This document shows positions 11,420 to 22,854 of a stretch of DNA of 64,000 nt, one piece after another (positions within the stretch are counted from its first letter, which is position 1; each line of letters begins with the position of its first letter). A program made the position numbers and the translations under genes. The stretch is from Siphlonurus alternatus (taxonomy: Eukaryota > Arthropoda > Insecta > Ephemeroptera > Siphlonuridae): assembly GCA_949825025.1 (NCBI GenBank), contig OX463778.1, positions 54,748,364 through 54,812,363 of the forward strand, read 5' to 3'. The notes beneath the pieces were generated by a model. It searched no databases. It saw nothing but the letters and a program-made list of their open reading frames with translations, and was not told the origin of the DNA.

Positions 11420-11741
11420 TTAAGGTAGAGATAATACGGATCAGCTGACCCAATGCTAAAGAAATCCCATTCATGAAAATTATGAAAAAAAATTCAAATG
11501 TTCTCCTCTACATCCCCTATCAGTAGGTAAAATATAAAGTATACAAAAACGAGCTATTTTTCGAGTTAAAGTTGACTAATTTAAAAATTCATAACTCGAA
11601 AACTAGCTCGTTTTTGCACACCTGATATTTTACCTACTGACAGGAGATGTAGAGGACAACATTTTAAATTTTTTTCATAATTTTCATGAATGGGATTTTT
11701 TTTAGCATTGGTTCAGCTGATCCGTGTTATCTCTACCTTAA
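11420..11741. mobile_element. Family B TTAA foldback MITE (copy 1)
   Basis: A 322-bp palindromic element in the intron between exons G' and H'. TTAA is at both ends; the terminal 11 bp (GGTAGAGATAA) and the CAGCTG 18 bp inside are the same as in family A. The interior is unrelated: ATCCCATTCATGAAAATTATG, CCCCTATCAGTAGGTAAAAT and AAAACGAGCT, all repeated inverted. Confidence 0.9.
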
Positions 11742-11830
11742 ATATGTAATTAATTAATATTAGGTTTTTTAGAACCATTCTAACACAATGTCAGTTCTTA
11801 TTTTAATGCTTCAGAGACAGAAATACACAC

Positions 11831-12034
11831 CTCTTCTATGGATCTCAGTTCGTGGATCCTCACGTTGCCGGCACGATCACCAGATGCGAGATGCAGACCA
11901 TCTGGACTGATCCTGATGGCTCGTACACCGTTACGACCGTCATAACTGGAGTCCGGCTTCTCCCCCGTGACCGAGATATCGAGGTCTTTCAGGAAGTTCA
12001 TCTCGGGATCAACGTAAAGCACCTTCAAAAGCTC
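11831..12034 (-). CDS. WDR62/MAPKBP1-like: WD40 exon G' (copy 1)
   Basis: Duplicate of exon G, 204 bp, same donor (gtgtgt) and the same tandem acceptor. It contains GVRAIRISPDGLHLASGDR and ISVTGE (Val where copy 2 has Ala). The reading frame is intact. Confidence 0.93.
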
Positions 12035-13038
12035 CTACACAGACAGACAGGTGGGTGTGTTAGTACCGGTATTTTACCTATCAATAATTAAGTAATCTCT
12101 ACTTTACTGCAAATTAAGGATACTAAATATTGATTATGTTAATAATTCTATGATATACAGTAAAAACTCGTTATTACACAACTTGTTATTAGGAAAAACT
12201 CAATTTTGAGTAAAGGAGATTGAGGTACCATAAAAAGTAAATGGCATTGAGGTTATAGGAAAAATTCAATATAAGGTAACACAATACTAGATACATGGTA
12301 AACTTAATTTCCTAGCTCCCTTGACTTTACGTAATAACAAGTTTTTTAATGTATTTCATGAAAAAGAAATAAAATTATAGTTGTGAGACAGCTATCATAA
12401 ATACAATATCAACTTACTACAGTAAGAAACATTAATTTTTTTTATTGTTCATGATTTATAAATTAGCAAGTCCAACTTCAACTTTCCCTTCAGAATAAAA
12501 TATTGGGGTATTTGTTAGATTAAAATGAATTATAGATACTACAGTGTACTAAAATTACAAAATCTTGAATTTTACTTTTGTCAGTTTAAGAAAACATTTC
12601 CATTGAAGACAAAGATTTTTTTTTTTTTTTTTTAATATTTTGCTTAATTAAATAGAATGGCTTCAATAAAGGGGGTTGGTGGCTGCTTTGGAATTAACAA
12701 AATTTGCAAGTTAAACCAGGAAATAAAATACTTTCAGTCCAATATGAGTTAAAAATATAATTATCAGATCAGGCTACTAACAAGACATAAAAATTGCATG
12801 CATGAGGTCTAGCTTTAATCCTGTCTTAATTTTGTTTATTTTGATTGTTATAATAACTGAAATCAACAAACTTAAGCCTGGTCTAAAGTTAAACTTCATC
12901 TATGCAATAGACCAAGTGTCATTTAGCCTGTGAACTTCTTAAAGTAGAAACTTAAAATTTAATACTGCAGACAAACTGTTAGTGAAGGAGAGAATCTCGG
13001 AGAGAATCTCGCTTGGCTGAGAGAACTGTAGATATTGA

Positions 13039-13246
13039 TGTGGTAGCGGAAAAATATCCTAACTCCATTGATAAGCTGAAAAAAAAAGTAGCCTAACTCC
13101 ATTGATAATAAAAATACAGTTTGGATATTTTTAATAGGCACTCGTATGTAAAAATATCCTAACTCCTTTTTTACTTATCAATGGAGTTAAGTTATTTTTT
13201 TTTTTCAGCTTACCAAAGGAGTTAGGATATTTTTCCACTACCACAT
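13039..13246. repeat. Inverted repeat near exon F' (copy 1)
   Basis: Arms GTGGTAGCGGAAAAATATCC and AACTCCATTGATAAGCTGAA return inverted as TTTTTCAGCTTACCAAAGGA and GGATATTTTTCCACTACCAC. About 208 bp, 57 bp past the exon F' donor, so it lies in intron F'-G'. No flanking duplication identified. Confidence 0.82.
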
Positions 13247-13302
13247 TGAAATGTTTCTCCTGGTCATGAGAATATTATCCTGGTGTGACTGGGGGAACTC
13301 AC

Positions 13303-13503
13303 GTTGCTGTAGATGTTTCTCTGGTAAACAAAGTCAGGAGGCAGATTCTGGTCCATATGCCACACTCGGATTGTGTCGTCGCTCGAGCACGTCACGAAAC
13401 TCCCGGGCGGCATGGCCGGTTCACATCCCTCCGCTAGCTCGGGGTACATTTCAACCCCCCAGATGCAGGCAGAATGGTACAGGAATGACTGAGACTTGCC
13501 GAC
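13303..13503 (-). CDS. WDR62/MAPKBP1-like: WD40 exon F' (copy 1)
   Basis: Duplicate of exon F, 201 bp, same splice sites. It has Phe in DFVYQ (two adjacent base changes versus copy 2) and ends YSN rather than YSD. One synonymous change is also visible. About four differences in 201 bp show that the copies have begun to diverge or are different alleles. Confidence 0.93.
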
Positions 13504-13683
13504 CTGCAGAGACAATTTTGCTTTTACTAACAATTCGGCCAAAGAACTGCAAGTGTCAACATAATTTAGGCGTTAAATTATTCTGAAAAAAATCAGAGCT
13601 TATAGAGAACTAGTTAATTTGATGAAGATTTTTCGATGAGTTTTTTCCCCATGTTAAATTTTACTAATTCCCAGGATAAAGCC

Positions 13684-13980
13684 TTAAGGATTATTGTCAC
13701 TGTGGCAATTATTTTTTTATGGTAAAAATATAAATTTAGATTAAAACAAACTTACTGTTCACTTTCTGAAGTAAAAAAATCCATTATTTGATCCAGTTAT
13801 TTAGATATTAATTTTTTAGTTGAAAAACATGCAAATTTGACTAATGGCCGCCAGATTTCCAATAATATTCCTGTATATCTTAAAAACTAGATCGATTATT
13901 GCTCCATTTTGCTGAATATTTTTTATGTTACAATGTAAGGAAGGTTTACTATAATTTTCAGGGTGACAATAAATCCTTAA
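13684..13980. mobile_element. Family W TTAA MITE (copy 1, intron E'-F')
   Basis: A 297-bp element with TTAA at each end and terminal inverted repeats GGATTATTGTCAC and GTGACAATAAATCC. The interior is not a full palindrome and includes GGCCGCCAGATTTCCAATAA. A partial inverted relative lies at 950-1249. Confidence 0.83.
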
Positions 13981-14014
13981 CTCTGACAAAATTCAAATTT
14001 TCCCGCCAACTCTC

Positions 14015-14177
14015 CCTCCTTATGTCTCGTATATCCCACACGTAGAGGCTGTGATCGTTGTAGACACACGTCACCTTCCCGTGGACCTCGTCCAGCGTGA
14101 TCGCGATGGCGTCAGGGTAGCGTGCCTGGCTCGGAGGGGCTGCCATGTGATTGTGGGCAAACATGGGGGTTACTTGA
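14015..14177 (-). CDS. WDR62/MAPKBP1-like: WD40 exon E' (copy 1)
   Basis: Duplicate of exon E with an identical peptide (ARYPDAIAITLDE, CVYNDHSLYVWDIRD) and the same GA donor. Its acceptor phase needs an upstream exon ending two bases into a codon. Exon D is not duplicated here, so unless a transcript reads through from copy 2 this is an orphan exon. Confidence 0.88.
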
Positions 14178-14854
14178 CTAGCTGGATCAGGGTAAAAATA
14201 GAAGAATAACTGAGCGTGAAAATGAACCTCATGTAAGTTGTTCATTTTTAAAAATCGAACACAAGAGATAGTTCCTATTTCTCGCAGTATTCCCAAATTT
14301 AGATCATTTTAACGAGATTGGATGATATTTTGGGGCAATTGAAACATTTTGGACATGTATAAATATAAAAAGCATTATATTAAATTTGAAATTGTCAAGA
14401 ATACATTCTTTTTCAAGAAAATCTTTAGCGAGAGCTAAACTGTATGCAATTTTTTTTTTCTGGTCATCTGTGATTTTTTTTATCTAATATTTTCCTCTAC
14501 TTAGCTTAGCATGTGCATGAAAAAATTAATAAATTACAAGGTTTATTGTTCTTTATTTTCAATCAAGATGTATGAAGTAATATAGGGTTACGTAACAAAA
14601 TACTCAAAATAAAGATTTTATTTTTTATTTATTTTTTTTTTATATTAAAAGTTGGATGTTTAGCTTTCCTTCCAGAGAAACATAGGCAATTAAAAAAAAT
14701 CCATTGTATTAGTTAATATTAGCTGTAAAACAAATAAATGTTGCAGCTTTCAATTTTCCAATGAAACAAATATAGATTTGAATTTCCATCCCACCATGAT
14801 ACATTGTACCATGAATTATTGCAAATAATTTACGAGTTAAAATAAATGAAATTT

Positions 14855-15245
14855 TGGGATTATATAGCACTAATTGAGTTCTTTTAATTTCACTTAATTT
14901 TTGAATCCTTGCAGCAAAACTTGCAGGTTTGGGGAGGAGGGGAGCGCTGCTCTCATGTGTTTCATGTTATTTGAAATTGAAGATACTGAGCTGGAGCAAA
15001 ACTTTTTACGGTACTAATTAGCACTAATCGAGCACTAATTATTGCACCCAAAATTGGAATTATATAGTACTGTAAGTGGGGAGGCTGCCTTGAAGTGGGC
15101 CCCCATCATTCAAATTTGATTTGAACTTGTGTTTAGAGGAGGCCTGATGTGTGTCATACGGCACTAATTAGCACTAATTGAGCACTTATTACTGCACCTA
15201 ATTTTGGAATTAGTGCTGAAAGTTGGGGGGCTCACTTCACGTACA
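14855..15245. repeat. Tandem repeat, about 155-bp units
   Basis: About two and a half units. Each has TTAGCACTAATTGAGC-type sequence, a following TTATTACTGCACC and AATTTTGGAATTA, then a G-rich block (GGGGAGGCTGCC or GTTGGGGGGCTC). Unit starts are near 14865, 15012 and 15165. No coding potential. Confidence 0.68.
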
Positions 15246-15397
15246 TTAGAGAGTGTTCTCCCGATTTAATTATATAAATTTTTTGTGTAGATTAAAGTAA
15301 TGAAAAGCTAGGTGTGGGTAATAGACAATTTTTTTTTTTTTTTTTTTTTCCAATTTACAGGACCTTGAGTTACGTCATGATGTCAACCCTTTTATGG

Positions 15398-15732
15398 TTA
15401 AGGTAACACGCCTAATATTAAAAAAAAAAAAAAAACTGAAACACCTGAAAATTAGATAATGTTCTCCTTTACATCAGTAGCTAAAATATCAGGTATATTA
15501 TACAAATTCGAGCTAGTTTTGGAGTTATGAATTTTTAAAATTGACATTTTTAAAATTAAAACCATGGAAAAATATGGAATTTCTATGTTAATTTAGTCAA
15601 ATTAGCTCGAATTTGTACACCTGATATTTTATCTACTGATAGGGGATGAAGAGGAGAACATATTATTTAGTTTTTTCATAATTTTCATGCGAGGTATTTT
15701 TTTTTAACATTGGGCGTATTATTTTCTCTTAA
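15398..15732. mobile_element. Family B2 TTAA foldback MITE
   Basis: A 335-bp element with TTAA at both ends. The interior is related to family B (TTCTCCTTTACATC, ATATCAGGTAT, ATTCGAGCTAG), but the ends differ (GGTAACACGCC left, GGGCGTATTA right). It appears to be a subfamily with exchanged termini. Confidence 0.82.
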
Positions 15733-15889
15733 ACGTAAAAAATCTTTGAAATGGTATTATACAAAACACTGTGATTTCATAGTCGTAAAAATAGTAAACA
15801 CACAAGCAAGAAATTAAGATACATAGGAAGAAATGGAAAAACTTCATTTGATGTGACAGTGTCCTTCCCCTTGATTTAAATAATGTCAA

Positions 15890-18800
15890 AAATTATTAAG
15901 AAAGTGACAAAAAATAACCCAATGTCCTCTACTCAAATTTGTAATGCAACATTTCAAACAGTGGAAATTACTGCAATTGAAAATAAAGAATTTTATACAA
16001 TTAAAAGCGCACATTATACATTAAAAACTCTCATTATGCAACTTGTTGTTAGGTAAAATTCAATATTCTTTTAAGGAGATCGCGGTCCCGACAAAAATAA
16101 CAGCGTGTGACAGGAAAAACTAGGTACAGTACAAGATAATAACTTTTTCGTCCCTCGGAATCTGAAGTCCTCGATATAACGTAAAAATCCAATTTTTAAG
16201 GGGAAAAATAAAAGTACGCAACGCGAGAAAATAAAGATTACGATTTTGGCGAGGAAGAATTAAATTTATTAAATAGATGGCATATTTTATTGAAGTCACA
16301 CGCGGTAATTCAAGATGACGTAGAAACGTAAGAAATATATTATATATCATATATAAAAAAATAATGAGGCAAAAATCTTATGCTACATATTATAGCCTGC
16401 AACTCCAAAATATATATAACACAGCAAATCACGAAATTTTACACGACGAAAGTCAATAATTAAAGTTCTCAAATGAGAACTAATAACATAATAAAACGAA
16501 AAATAAAACACAAAACTTCGTTTTAATACTGAAAAAATATGCAATTTACAAACTTTTTTTATAAATGGAAAAAAATTGAAAGCCATAACAGTCAAACAGG
16601 GCATCTGCATCAAACTGGTCAAATGGGACTTTGAAACTAGAAATTGCTTGATGTTGTACGTGTTGTACGTATCGTTAAAAAAAAAGGTTATAAATATAAA
16701 AAATATATTCAAAATTATAATAAAAATATTATAAAATTAAAAACATGAACAATAACAATTCACTTACCACAGTTTTTATTGCCTACGCACAGACAGCCAT
16801 ATATGTTTTGCACTCCAATTAAAAAAAAAAAAAAAAAAACAATTCGCTATAATACAGTACATTAACCAAATGAAATCATTTAACTTGCACTTCAGTTATA
16901 AAGACAAGTAAATATATGACAAATTTACGACGAAATAAAACGATGTTTTCATGATCCTTGCTGGCGACCAAATGACACAGCAGTGAGTCACAGGAAGTGA
17001 TATCGTTTTTCAGAATAGACCGCGGTCAGCCATACACCCACTACTATACTACACTGTATAAGTGACATTCCTAATCCTAACGCCCTCAGACACAAACTGG
17101 CAAATCTATCGAACTAATTATCGTTGTTTATTTTACGAGAAACGATCACAATTATTCTTTGATATACAGGAATTACGATGGAATTATTTAAGGAATTATA
17201 CGTTCCGAATTGAAATTACACCTTTTTTTTTCTAAATATATATATATATATATAGCATAAATTATTCTCCTTAATTTAAATTACTGCAGATTAATTGATG
17301 ATTTCGCCATTATACTGCATTGTAAATATTTTATAAGCAAAGACATGCATTAATAAAGGGATCATACAGACCTTAACTTACAAATGGACAACCTAAATGA
17401 AAAATTTTTATTGCAGAAATGCATAGAGGGTACCAAATTATGCTACACTGAATTTTTTCAGATTTTTTTTTTTTTTTTGAAATTCAGAACGATTTTTTAA
17501 TTATTGTTGAAAGTACGGCCACGCCCCCTGGAGGCGTTAATAGGCGTCTCGGTCTTATCCTTTTTATTAAGGATTCAGGGGTGCCAACTTAGCTTACAGA
17601 ACTTTCAAAAATTATTTAAAAATAGTTCTGGGTCTCAAAAAAATCTGAAAAAATTCAGAGTTGCATAATTTAGTGCCCTCTATTCATTTCTGCAATAAAT
17701 CTTTTTCATGCAGGTTGTCCATTAGACAGACACTACCGGTAGCGTAAGTGTTGCTAAGTAAATCACAAAATTTGCATTATGACTTTCAAATTCAGGTATA
17801 ATAATTCTTTAGTTATTTATTTGTATTTAATATTCAAAACAGACTATACTGATCAGGCAGTCCAATTGCAAAGCACACAATAGTTTAAAGAATAAAATAG
17901 TGGAAATTAAATAAAAAAAGTATTTAACTAACAAGCAATATGTATTATACAGTATAATATATTCTTCGTCAAGCAACGAAAGGTTACGATGAACTATGGA
18001 GCTGACGTGCTTCTCTTGCAGCCTTATCACTCGCAACATATAGTCAATTGCAACTTGTGAAGGCGACATTAATATTACATTGTTTAATGTAATTATTATG
18101 CCTTTATTAAATTTTTAATCATAATTTTTATGTACTGTATCACATAAATCATTTAATCTAAATTAAATATGTTATATTAATATAATTCAGTCTCAAAAAC
18201 GTGTTACCTTTGTATCAGTTTGGCTTCGATCACAATCATTAATTATATTATATCAATTATAGTAAAATGCAATTACATAACAGCAACAAAATAATTTGCA
18301 ATAACGCCAATAACCAAGAGGAGGTTTAATATAATTACATGAAAAAATACAGTAAATTAACCAAACTTATTATTATTATTATTATATTTAAATTTGAAAT
18401 TTATTAATATTCATAAAATTATGCAAAGTAAAAATTACGTAAAAAGATGTAAAAATAAAAGTTTTCATTTCAAATACTTTTATAATAAATTTAATTCTCA
18501 TTTAAAATATTGCGGATTTTTTCAAAGCTATAAATAATGCAAATATAATCTGAAGCAATTAAGTCACTGACTGAATCATTGTTCACGTTTCGACCTATTT
18601 ATTAAAGATTTTTATATTATTATTAATTATAATTATAATCGATCAACATATAATTTTCTTTCCTTGTTGTTATAATGAAACTTCTATACTCTCAATTCTA
18701 ACAATTTAAACTACATAATTTTAACATAATCCATCACAATATTATACCACAACTCTTTCTGCAATTTCAAAAAATTACAAAATACAATAAGAATTTATAA

Positions 18801-19170
18801 ATAACATTTCAAGGTAATAATAAAATCCCGTTTTATTATATGATTTGTATTTGCAATCTAAGGCGGCCAGCTCACGTGACCACCGAGGTCACACAAAACT
18901 TCGTGAAGGATTTCCGGCGTTCGTCTTATCGCCGTGACTCACCTTCTCCCGTCAAAACTTTTAAACCTGAACGAAACGACCAGCTATAGATAAGCCACGG
19001 TGGCCTAGTGCAAGTATGCCCGCCTCGCATGCAAGAGGCTCCAGGTTCAAAACGTACCTCCAGCACAACTTTCCCACCAACCGCGGGGCAGTGGAAGAGG
19101 AACACGAGACAGGAGGAGTTTTTAAATTTCAAAATTGAAAACTACCCCGAACAAAAAATACATGGCAAAA
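15890..19170. repeat. Older diverged copy of the 1850-3850 segment
   Basis: Blocks shared in order with 1850-3850: ACCCAATGTCCTCTACTCAA, GGAGATCGCGGTCCCGACAA, GTTTGGCTTCGATCACAATC, GTTCACGTTTCGACCT, GGATTTCCGGCGTTCGTCTT and the tRNA-SINE head. The intervening parts differ by many substitutions and insertions (for example the family Y element at 17385). This is a much older duplication than that of 1-14473. Confidence 0.8.
17385..17721. mobile_element. Family Y foldback
   Basis: Ends GGACAACCTAAATGAAAAAT and TTTTTCATGCAGGTTGTCC are inverted. Inside lie TTATTGCAGAAATGCATAGA and CTCTATTCATTTCTGCAATA. The centre is GC-richer (GGCCACGCCCCCTGGAGGCG). Confidence 0.84.
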
Positions 19171-19172
19171 AT
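18993..19172 (+). mobile_element. tRNA-derived SINE, truncated copy
   Basis: A box at 19001-19014 and B box GGTTCAAAACG, with the same body up to ACATGGCAAAAATT, then broken. The upstream flank (18840-18992) also matches that of the 3690 copy, so this is part of an older large duplication, not an independent insertion. Confidence 0.78.
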
Positions 19173-19174
19173 TT

Positions 19175-19275
19175 TAACTATACCTGTTTTACGTGCTACA
19201 TATACCACCTTAGTTAAACGTAGTTAAGCTAAATGTGGTTAAAAACCTGACTAACTGCTTAGTGAATCGTGTCCA
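19175..19275. mobile_element. Half of the 54268-type palindromic MITE
   Basis: ACTATACCTGTTTTACGTGC, AAATGTGGTTAAAAACCTGA and ACTGCTTAGTGAATCGTG match the inner and right parts of 54268-54408. It interrupts the tRNA-SINE body at 19172. Confidence 0.6.
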
Positions 19276-19364
19276 TTAAGAGTAATATATTTAAGCTCTA
19301 AACGATGATTTTTAAATCGATGAAGGCTACCAATAACAAAATAACAAAAGTATCTTTTTGAGGT

Positions 19365-19737
19365 TTAAGGTAGAGATAATATGTATCAGCTGGACCAATG
19401 CTAAAAAAATCCCATTCATAAAAATTATGAAAAAAATTTAAAATGTTCTCCTCTACATCCCCTATCAGTAGGTAAAAAATCAGGTATACAAAAACGAGCT
19501 AGTTTTTGAGTAATTAATTTTTAAAGTTCTCTAATTTAACATGGAAAAATGGAACTTCCATGTTAAATTAGTCAACTTTAAAAATTAATAACTCGAAAAC
19601 TAGCTCGTTTTTGTATACCTGATATTTTACCTACTGATAGGGGATGTTGAGGAGAACATTTTAAAAATTTTTCATAATTTTTATGAATGGGATTTTTTTA
19701 GCATTGGGCCAGCTGATACATATTATCTCTACCTTAA
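19365..19737. mobile_element. Family B TTAA foldback MITE, longer copy
   Basis: A 373-bp copy between the two duplication blocks. Ends are TTAA GGTAGAGATAATATGTAT CAGCTG and its inverse. The arms are more complete than in 11420-11741 and include the central AACATGGAAAAATGGAACTT. Confidence 0.9.
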
Positions 19738-20167
19738 ACTAACTTTCTTTTCATTGGTCAATTCCAACCAATGGAATTTAACGTTAATTTAAAAGTTGAA
19801 TTTTTTCTACTCTGTGATTGGCTCATCACAAAAAAATCAACAACTACTTTGGAGCAAATCAGAAATTAGAAACAAAAACAGTACCAGAAAATAATGCATA
19901 TCCCTGATTATTAGAATATAATTCTGCCCCCTAGCGTTGCCAAGGTCATTTTTTGAGTTGCAACTAAATTAAAATAGCCCAGCATTTCTAATGTCTATCC
20001 TGTCACTAGCATCACCAAGGGGTTCAAAAACGATAGATCCATATTACCTAAAATGTATAATTAACATTTTTAAAGTTATTTTCCTTAATAATTTTTGTCA
20101 CGAAAAAGCATTAATAACCTAAGCAGATAAATTAAAAACACGTAAAAACACTTCACTATTGTGGAAA

Positions 20168-20346
20168 CAGACCTTGAGAGCGGGCGACAGGTTCTAGTCC
20201 TTCCTTGTCCAGCGGGATGTGTCGCAGGTGGCTCAAGATGCTCTCAACCATCATCTACGTTGAGAGATCGTCATTGCTGAACCACACCATCCCTCAGCCA
20301 GACATGGTCATCAGCATCCCAGACTTGAGGTGTTGGACCTGCCAGA
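20168..20346 (-). pseudogene. Possible decayed exon of unknown origin
   Basis: On the minus strand, a good acceptor (TGTTTCTGTGTCTGGCAG) is followed by about 165 bp of GC-richer sequence. One frame reads HLKSGMLMTMSG, stop, GMVWFSNDDLST, stop, MMVESILSHLRHIPLDKEG, LEPVARSQG. Two in-frame stops make it non-functional as read. I do not recognise the protein; there is no WD40 signature. It may be an exon relic carried in with the older duplication. Confidence 0.4.
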
Positions 20347-20930
20347 CACAGAAACATGTCAGGTGAGAAAGGAGAAAATGTCATAAAGGATGAATCTCAG
20401 TAGGTTGAGATCTTGCAATCGTACTGCCTGAATGCAACAAGACTTGCAGGGGACTTAGAACTCACCATTAATAGGTGGCATACAAATTTTGAAGCAAATC
20501 TGTCTTATCAGTTTTGTGAAAACTGAGGTAGAAGTTTAACATTGGCCTTATGGACGAAAACCGGAAATGGAGCTGTTGTAAGAAAGCTGCAAGGTTTGAA
20601 TTTGCTCAAACCATAAGTGATTAAGTTTTAGAACATTCTCGATTTTTTAAAATTTATTTCATTCAATTCTTTTGCAGGGAAACATTCTTTGACTCCAGCA
20701 GTAACTGAGATTTATCGTTAATCATTACTATTACAGTATAAGGAAAGAGGAACCATTAATGTTGGATATATTAATTTAATGAAAGAGATAGGGAAAAAAT
20801 ACCAACAAACCTTACCACGATGAAATGTACACAGCAAATGAATCTTGATAGCATGACTTACAAATACTTATTGAGACGTTTTGACCAGCAATAATTAATG
20901 ATGTGGTCTTTTTCAATCACAGAAATATAA

Positions 20931-21311
20931 TGCTTCAAGTGCTCTTTGGCGGGAAAATTTTCTCCATAAGCTACCATATTTGAAAATTTGAATTTTTTCT
21001 CGGTATATAACTGTTACAGCTATGAATTTGAAACCATCTCCTACGCCCCCTGATAATGAACCAAGAACTAATTTTTCAATTTTTAGCAATTTTTAATTTA
21101 ATATTATGTTCCATAATTTTGTGTGTATGTTTCTACGTCTATTTATTTATGTATAATCGTATCTGTACACTATTTGTGTTTAATAAAACCAAGAACTAAT
21201 TTTTCTCTAAAATTTCTTGTATATGCCAAAAAAGCAATTTCAATTTTTTTACATTGGCTTAGATAGGACGGTGGGAACACCACAAAATCAGCTGACTTGA
21301 AGACTCCAATT
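20931..21311. mobile_element. Family V foldback, interrupted by LINE
   Basis: Shares GGCGGGAAAATTTTCTCCAT, GAAACCATCTC, ATGAACCAAGAACT and GGACGGTGGGAACACCAC with copies at 47850, 50257 and 52174. The ends are CTTCAAGTG and inverted ACTTGAAG. No open frame. Confidence 0.75.
21078..21186 (+). mobile_element. 109-bp LINE 3' end with 19-bp target duplication
   Basis: AACCAAGAACTAATTTTTC occurs at 21059-21077 and again at 21187-21205. Between them lie only the last 109 bp of the LINE 3' UTR (ATTATGTTCCATAATTTTGT and TCTGTACACTATTTGTGTTT). It interrupts a family V foldback (20931-21311). Confidence 0.88.
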
Positions 21312-21949
21312 ATTTGGAATAAAATTGTAAATAAAAAAAATATATATAAATAAAATGTTTGCTCAATTAGTGTTGTAAAAATGTGAAAGTTCACTGCGAA
21401 CATTCAAGAAGTTCGCTCGCGAACATATAAAGTTCACTCATGCAATGTTCGTTCGCGAACTTGTGAAACCTAATTCAAAAATCCCGCGTAAATTTCAGCG
21501 TTCTGATTGGTTACATCTGTGTTCTTAAATAAAAAGTTAAAATTAAATAGAAATTTGAATTAAAACACCTTATTTGTAACTATTACTACTATTTTGGGTG
21601 CCAAAAATGAAAGGACACGATACTAAATGTATATTTTAACTCCCAAAGGCTATGACAGGACAAAAAAAAATAATTACTTTTTTGCGAGGGTAAATTTATT
21701 CAATTTATATCTTTAACTTGCTTTCATGAAGTTAATTGTTATTAAATGTGAACATCTTGCTGTTTAGTTTGCTGAATATCGAATTAAGTGTACTTTTGTA
21801 CAGAATTCAAACGTTCCCGGTTTTTTACATGTTCGCGAACTTTGTAATGTTCGCGAAGTGAACTTGTGAAAGTTCACTCATCAGAAGTTCCTTTCGTTTT
21901 TTACAACACTATGCTCAATACACTGTTAAGAAGCAATGGTGGTAACAAA

Positions 21950-22175
21950 CCATTGTTTATAATGTCTGTCGCATGAATCCTTTTTCATTGTTAAACATGG
22001 GACGATGTGGTGTCTGATTTCATCACCAGAGCAGAGAATGTAATGACATTGTTGGCGCTAGTCAACACTCAACAATTACCCTTAAGTTAACATGTAAATC
22101 AACCGTCCCATGTTTTTCACTTCACGTGACAGACATTACCAACAATAATTTGTTTACTAACAACGAGTAGAGCTC
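21950..22175. repeat. Repeat R, between the duplicated blocks
   Basis: CCATTGTTTATAATGTCTGT, CACCAGAGCAGAGAATGTAA, CATTGTTGGCGCTAG and GACAGACATTACCAACAATA. Its outer parts are inverted (AATGTCTGTCGCATGA and CACGTGACAGACATT), so the family is a foldback. Confidence 0.75.
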
Positions 22176-22225
22176 CACGGTTACTGAAGGAGATGATTAT
22201 CCTGATGTGACTGAGGGAACACTCA

Positions 22226-22322
22226 CGTTTCTCTGATGGACGGTCAGGTTTGATGTCGTCTCTCGAACACGAAGCTACTGGGCGGCTCACATCCCTCGGC
22301 TAGGTTGGGGTACATTTCACTT
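22226..22322 (-). pseudogene. Decayed exon F-like fragment
   Basis: Plus-strand blocks TGATGTGACTGAGGGAACAC, GTTTCTCTG, GTCGTCTCTCGAACACG, CTCACATCCCTCGGCTAG and GGGGTACATTTCA match exon F of the WD40 gene and its flank in order, with deletions of tens of bases and loss of the frame. It is a third, older copy of this part of the gene and lies between the two recent ones. Confidence 0.8.
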
Positions 22323-22394
22323 GCCATCCTGTGTGAGAGAGAGAGAGAGAGAGTTAGGATCTTCTCATACAGGAAATTGCCTCTCATACAGGAA

Positions 22395-22572
22395 ATTGCC
22401 TAACAGCAAGTCCAATGGAACCAGCTCGTCGTCAGGAGTCCATTGAACTGGCTACTGAACCTTCAATGATGAATTTTTCTTTGTTATCCATGGAAGGAAT
22501 TGTCAAAGCTAGAGGGTTCAGTAGCCAGTCCAATGGAACCAGCTCGTCGTCAGGAGTCCATAAATTGAAGCT
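22395..22572. repeat. CAGTAGCCAGTCCAATGG hairpin repeat, two units
   Basis: AGTCCAATGGAACCAGCTCG and TCGTCAGGAGTCCAT occur twice, each next to an inverted ACTGGCTACTGAACC. A similar pair fills introns H'-I' (10300-10490) and H-I (33863-34053). The repeat accompanies the gene in all three copies. Confidence 0.75.
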
Positions 22573-22854
22573 ATAGTATGCGCAATGCACACTGCTTTTA
22601 TGTACTTAAAAAATATACAGCAACATACTGCAATTGGAATTAAATATACTTTGCTTGCAAAATTGGACCGTGCAGATATCATGAAAGAAGAAAAATTTTG
22701 GATTGAAGATTTTACGAAAGAAAAGGATTCAAATAAGATAAATTTTAATTTTGAATGTTACTTTTACAGCAGAATTCGGCTTATGAGATCTTTGCAAATT
22801 AATTATATCTAGTCCCATGTTTCTGTACAACACACTACATACATATAGTAGAAC

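Larger units (their letters stand above)
1..14473. repeat. Segmental duplication, copy 1
   Basis: This block is repeated in direct orientation at 22937-38038. The match starts at window base 1, so the true left limit may lie outside. It ends at 14473, after which the two copies diverge completely. The offset between copies drifts from 22936 to 23565 through small indels, microsatellite length changes and one 620-bp insertion in copy 2. Exons E-J of the WD40 gene and all intervening repeats are shared. Differences by eye are about one per 50-100 bases, including three amino-acid changes in exons F and G. It could be a genuine recent duplication or an assembly join of two haplotypes. Confidence 0.93.

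Noticed and set aside
13251..13586. 111-codon plus-strand frame
   Set aside because: Antisense shadow of exon F' on the minus strand.
15404..15432. Poly(A)/poly(T) runs considered as processed pseudogene tails
   Set aside because: Most A or T runs lie inside foldback arms or microsatellites and have no upstream gene-like sequence. Only the run at 6606-6629 fits a retroposon tail.
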